Shown: piece by piece, positions 59,162 to 64,000 of the stretch | Layout of the letters: each line of letters opens with the position of its first letter | Position numbering within the stretch: position 1 is the first letter of the stretch | Origin: Daucus carota subsp. sativus | Lineage: Eukaryota > Streptophyta > Magnoliopsida > Apiales > Apiaceae | Length of the DNA: 64,000 nucleotides | Direction of reading: 5' to 3' | Assembly: GCF_001625215.2 (NCBI RefSeq) | Contig: NC_030383.2 | Span: forward strand, 10,552,779 to 10,616,778 | Made by a program: the position numbers and the translations under genes | The notes under the pieces: model-generated | The model's database searches: none | The model's input: the letters and a program-made list of their open reading frames with translations, nothing else | Told to the model about the DNA's origin: nothing

Positions 59162-59613
59162 TTTTATTTTAGTGTTCCTTTTTTTCTTTTATAACATCCA
59201 TTTTCAGGAGTGTAAACGAATTATACTAATCGATAAAAAACTTGACTCGATTCCATAAAAAATTCGGTCCAACTCAATTCAGTTTATTAACAAACTCATA
59301 TTCGAATAACAAAATTATCGACTGACAATTTTATCAAGTCGAACTGAGTTTTATAATTATTCAACTCGGTTAGTGTTCAAACTTGGTTCGACTCGATATC
59401 AATAAATAAGTTACATATTTAATTAATCATCAATTTTAAGTAGTACTTTCATAATAATTAAGTACACAAAAATGTTTAATTCCGCCAGATTTAGAACCAT
59501 ATAAAGAAAGAATAGTGATTTGTAGTTTGTTGTCATTGCAGCTAATATTCATATTAGATTTATAGCACGCTCGAGATTCATATATATACATATATACAAA
59601 CATACATACATAC

Positions 59614-59645
<32 letters not shown>

Positions 59646-60844
59646 TTCTTGAACATGTTGGAGCTAAATTTCTAATACGAACTTAAAATTAATAATTCGC
59701 AAATGAAACAAAATCAAAAATCTAGAAATGACGTATTCAACCTCCTGCTACGTAAATTTAGTACTAACAACTGGTATTAAAGTTGGTCGACATACAAATA
59801 TGAGATTCGCCCATTTTGGAGATTTAAAAAAACTAGTTGCCACTCCCTCAATTCAAAAGTTTAAACAATGAACTCTCAAACACTCGAAATCAAAATTTCT
59901 CCTTTTAACTGCGAAGACTATAATAACTAGAAAAAAAATGTTTCTATTTATTAAAACTGCAAATTTCGTGTATATAATCTTTTAATGCTACTTTTGACAA
60001 AATTTGTTTAAAAAACCTCTGAACTCTATTATATCTATGGGTACAACTTTTTCTTTTAATTTTTTTGATTATATTATAATAAAAATTATTATGTATATGG
60101 GTGTGTTATTTGCATATTTATCTTTTATATGTATTAATTATATAATGATTACTCTTATTCATGCCCTAAATTGTATTAGAATATTATCAATGGAAAATTT
60201 TAAAACATGAAATCTTGTATATTATAATGGCTTTACATACATATACACACATATATATATATCAATATATCCAGATGAGACTATTTATCAAATTTTCAGC
60301 TATAAAAATGATTTTATTTATATAAAGATGAATTTGTATCAAATTTAATTGTTTGAAGATAGATAATATTATAAAATTCATTATAAGCCGATGCTTTGCT
60401 CGGATTATCCACTGGTATTACAAATTACATCAAACATTATAGATTGTAAATTGGCTTTTTCTTTAAAAAAACTGCAAAAATAAATAAATATATATAATAT
60501 GCTCATAATTAAGTTGATCAACTCTTATATATATAGCCCCTCAATTATGGCAAGTTCAGGACTGCAGACCTTCATAAATTGGATAATATCAGTTGATTTT
60601 TTATCTTTCTACGACAATTATGGTTTTTTGGAAACTCCGAAATTTAGTAGGCAGATAATAACATAGCTGAGACATAAGTAGAGATAAATTAGCGCATAGT
60701 ACAACTTACCAAGGAAGAAGAGCTAAATTACAAGCAGATGGTATTTTTGGTAACACCAGCTTGTGTAAAATGTTTATATTATGGCAAAACAAAGTTTCCT
60801 GCAGTACCTGGTGAATTAGACATTGGATGATTCAGTTATGAGAC
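59162..60844. other. AT-rich intergenic spacer with microsatellites
   Basis: Compound (TATA)/(CATA) repeats lie at 59578-59645 and 60230-60265. Repeated ACTCGA/TCGAGT words at 59240-59400 suggest an old repeat without clear ends. No gene is supported. Confidence 0.45.
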
Positions 60845-61777
60845 TTAATTATCAGACGCAGACGAGGGGTCCTCATGGTCCTCTCCATGAATTCTGGCAG
60901 GAACTTGAAAGCTTGATATCTTGCGTGACCCAAATTGAGAGCTTGCTGATGACATTGAGAAGTGATCATTTGCTTGTGTGTTATTATGGTCAGAGACAGG
61001 GAATGGCAGGTCATTCCAAGCTCGAACATAAGGCGAAAAACTGGACTGAAGGGATTCCCTTTGAGTAAATGGTGTAGAGTTGACAGATATCATTTGTGGT
61101 TGTGGCATTGTGTGTGGATAGAAAGAATAGCCTTCTGCTGGTTTCATTTCCGCATCCCAGCTTACCATTCTTTGAAAATTCGCCTCAGAAGGACCCGGAT
61201 TATAAAGACTAGGATGATCATTAGCAGGAGTGGGGGTGGAATGGACTGACCTATTAAGGTCCTGTAAAGATTGAAGAGACAAACAAAGATCTTGAGGGTT
61301 ATTTTGTACTGAACCACTTGGGTAGTTCTGATAATTCATACCTGAGCTCGTCGGGAAGAAAGATTTCATAGTATCGTTAATTGGACCATCATCTAATTGG
61401 TCTTGAAACAGGTAATGTTGCGACTGTTGATGTTGTTGAAGTGAAAGCTCATTAGGGTTCTGACCTGCGTTGAGTACTGTGGTGGTGTCCATTGGGTTCC
61501 AAGGAGGCAACTCTTCAAGCTTGTCAATCGCATTTTTAGCCTTGTTCATCAGCCAATCTACGGCTTTGCTGGGACGGTCATATCCTAATCTGTCTTGAAC
61601 ATCATAAAACTGAATGGCTGTGTGAGCCGCGAGGCGGACTCTTCTGTCTCGAGGACCTTTGGCCGTGTACACCTTGCTGTGCCGGTCTTTCCGGCCAGTG
61701 GCCCGGAGAATATGACCTCCTTCAACTTGTACTATTTCTCCTGCGTTACTCTTCATGTCAAGTAAGTACACTTGCAA
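60845..61777 (-). CDS. CIN-class TCP transcription factor (TCP4-like, miR319 target)
   Basis: 310 aa from the first ATG. The alternative start Met8 (61756) gives [20 protein letters not shown] and fits the family better. The TCP domain spans about 28-86: basic region [20 protein letters not shown], then helix-loop-helix [20 protein letters not shown] and [20 protein letters not shown], ending LPPW. The [11 protein letters not shown] lead-in and the basic-region length are those of CIN-type class II TCPs, which restrain cell proliferation in leaves. A coding miR319 site at 61041-61061 (QRESLQSS, where the family usually has QRGPLQSS) supports the TCP2/3/4/10/24 group. The C-terminus is Gln/Ser/Pro-rich ([26 protein letters not shown]). 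There is no intron in the coding region. Confidence 0.93.
   Translation of the reverse strand: MQVYLLDMKSNAGEIVQVEGGHILRATGRKDRHSKVYTAKGPRDRRVRLAAHTAIQFYDVQDRLGYDRPSKAVDWLMNKAKNAIDKLEELPPWNPMDTTTVLNAGQNPNELSLQQHQQSQHYLFQDQLDDGPINDTMKSFFPTSSGMNYQNYPSGSVQNNPQDLCLSLQSLQDLNRSVHSTPTPANDHPSLYNPGPSEANFQRMVSWDAEMKPAEGYSFYPHTMPQPQMISVNSTPFTQRESLQSSFSPYVRAWNDLPFPVSDHNNTQANDHFSMSSASSQFGSRKISSFQVPARIHGEDHEDPSSASDN
61041..61061 (-). promoter_or_regulatory. miR319 target site in the TCP gene
   Basis: The minus strand reads AAGGGAATCCCTTCAGTCCAG (core CCCTTCAGTCCA). From memory of miR319 (UUGGACUGAAGGGAGCUCCCU), bases 2-14 of the miRNA pair perfectly, including the cleavage position. Mismatches are confined to base 1 and the 3' half, as in the known TCP targets. 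Confidence 0.8.
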
Positions 61778-64000
61778 CTTTTTTGTATACCAAGTCTTGG
61801 CTTCTCTCTTCGTTAAACAGAGCTAAATATATAGATAACTTGTTTGGTTTCTCCTTTTCTAAATGTGTCAGCTTACACACTTGTGCCTCTGCTTGATCCC
61901 ATCTAGTTGATATCTTGAGGATGAGCTGCTGTCACCTAGTCACTATATATTAATATTACCAGAAAATCTTGTTTGTTTTTCTTGATGCTTCTACTTTTGC
62001 TGCAACTAAATTGTGGTGATAATCCCAATGTCTGACCCTCCTGACAACTCCACCCCCTCACCCAAAATTCCCACAAACCTATATATATAAATACTTTCCC
62101 TTTTGGTTCAGCTTAAAAAGAAAAATCACCTTATCAAGAAAAATGGCAGCACAAAAGTATTCAGAATTCCCCCTCCCAAGAAATATATATTGGGATCATC
62201 TGAAAAGTAGTCTGGGAGAGAATGACTAGGGTTTTGAAATTTGGGAGGAGAGGAGAGATGGTCTAGAAAACTGATAATAAGGTGGGCTGTGGGCATGGAA
62301 TGAATAGAACAGTAAAACTGTGAGCTAAGTTTAAATACAAATATACAATCTTTATTACTTTACTGTTATATTGTATGTCAGAGCTGCTTAATGCTTCTGC
62401 TAGGGTGACAGATATTTGCTTTATATAAGAAATTAAAAGAAACTGAGAAATAATTATTAATACCAACTCCCATTGAAGCTTGATAGTGATATATAACAGT
62501 GTCTTTCTCTCCTTTTGTTATGGGGTACAAGTACTTTTGTAGTTTCTTTAAAAAGCAATCTACTTTCACCAAATAGAAAAGACAAACATGCATACTTCTT
62601 TGCTGGTCCAACTTGCATTCAGTTTAATCAATCTCCTTGTTTTAGCAACTTGCACTACTAGCTTCCAACTTAATTAACTAGCAAAGTAATGGATCAAGAC
62701 AAAAGAGAGTAACTTGCAGAAAAAAATGAACACCCAAGTTGCAATAACGAAATATGGGAAGCAGGTGAGTTACAAAAATAATTAATCTTATTATTATAAT
62801 CAAACATGCGGCCAATTTTTGTAATACCTGAATTCTGCATGGAATCGTTGAATGTTTAAATATGTTCAAGTAAAACAATCTGCAAAGTGTATCAAGAGAA
62901 GCAATACATTAACATAGTCATAGTCACTCGTAGCGATTAACAATGCAAGAAAAGCGGCTAATTTTCGGCAGTTAACGATCAAACTTAAATCTGGTTGAAA
63001 AGAATGACCAAATTTGAAAAGAACGACCAAATTTGAAGACGGGAATTCCGGTCAAGAAAAGATATAATTTCAATCAGATATTTATCTAGTCGAATTTATT
63101 TCCTCCAGATCTAGTCGAAAACAAGAATGTTCAAAATTAATTTCAAGAAGGGAATTTTGCTGCCTTTTCAGATGCAAAATAGTTAAGCTGTTTTATGTGA
63201 AATTTTCGATGATCCAAATTCAATATTCGGTTAAAGATAATATATTCGATAATTTCGGATCAAGTTAACAAGTTTGACTATATTGGGCCGAAGAAAGCCT
63301 TTTGAGTTGAAACCGTCGAATATTGTCCTTCGATTAGAAACGATCAAAGTTACGCTTTCGATCACAAAAAATCGAAAATACATTTTCAACCATATTAAGT
63401 CAAAATTACTCGTCCAAAATAAAGTGCGCTACTTCACATTCCTTTTCGGTAGCCGTTGTTTCCAATTTCCACCACCTCTTAACCTCATTTCTTCTCTCTT
63501 TGCTTCTTTTTGCTCCACAAAATTATGATTTTCGTATGAATTCTTCATAAACATCAAGGACCGTTCGCTTGGGTAACCCACAAAGGAAACGGGAAAAAGA
63601 ATCAATTAGCTTTATTTTTATCGTTTGCGTTTGTTTAATAAAAACTATCATTCTCTTTTCTCTATTTGATTTAAGGTTTACCAAACATTTTTCGTAATCC
63701 ATTCCCCACTTTCACTTGGTATTTCTTTCCTCTTTCCTGATTTTTTTTTTAATTTATAATTCATTTCAAAAATCATTAAAAATAAAATAACATGTAAACC
63801 ATTTTTTAAAATAGTACAATTTGCCATTATCATTTTCTTTCTCTTTGTTTCCCTCCGTGAATCTGATTCCATTTTCCAGAGTCGAGCAAACGTAACCATC
63901 TCAGCAAAAAACCGATTGTCACTTAATGGTCAGTCTTGATGAATTCTTTTATTCAATTCAGACTTATTCCCGTAATTGACAACACGCATACATCTCTATG
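61778..64000. other. Upstream region of the TCP gene and spacer
   Basis: The first few hundred bases are the TCP 5' region. I see no further gene to the window end. Short frames (62263-62878, 63274-63899) lack domains. Confidence 0.5.

Overview
The window is plant nuclear DNA, most likely from a eudicot. It is AT-rich, its genes have short exons with GT-AG introns, and it holds plant-specific families (LBD, TCP, ATL RING-H2, group-E bZIP, GLR, RABA). Many small TIR elements and one large CACTA transposon lie between the genes. The sequence alone does not fix family or species. I saw no LTR retrotransposon, endogenous virus, rRNA, tRNA or CRISPR array.

Layout. 1-8 kb is intergenic and packed with MITEs of several superfamilies, four of them with clear target-site duplications (TSDs). 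8-19.4 kb is a nested region: inverted arms of about 300 bp (about 7.98-8.33 and 18.99-19.37 kb) enclose three TIR elements lying end to end in (TA)n tracts. The first carries a FAR1-type DNA-binding-domain gene and a C-tract minisatellite. The second carries a tandem repeat of about 0.7-0.77 kb. 19.5-22.8 kb is a four-coding-exon gene of unknown function (+). 23.5-28.5 kb is a peroxisomal acyl-CoA oxidase of the ACX3 type (-), whose promoter plus first exon is duplicated. 30.2-31.6 kb is a RABA1 GTPase (-), 32.2-33.3 kb a LOB-domain factor (+), 33.6-34.8 kb a papain-like protease (-), and 36.4-37.9 kb a bZIP34/61-type factor (+).

38,637-50,437 is an 11.8-kb CACTA (En/Spm-type) element that looks structurally complete. 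It has at least 30 bp of identical TIR, a 3-bp TSD (ACG), a TNP2-DUF4218-DUF4216 transposase gene, a seven-coding-exon TnpA-like gene, and a small gene on the opposite strand. Dozens of AACCGACCG-type motifs lie at both ends and also in two internal blocks, each just upstream of a transposase gene. The element sits about 365 bp upstream of the start codon of a glutamate-receptor-like channel gene (50.8-54.4 kb, +).

54.4-64 kb holds an ATL-type RING-H2 E3 gene (57.7-58.4 kb, -), a 5'-truncated LINE (58.8-59.2 kb), a CIN-class TCP gene with a good miR319 target site (60.8-61.8 kb, -), two further MITEs, and AT-rich spacer.

The host genes are unrelated single loci, not a pathway cluster. The coordinated parts of the window are the CACTA element and the TA-tract element family. 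Exon borders were set by eye from splice dinucleotides, reading phase and remembered family sequences, so single borders may be off by a few bases.
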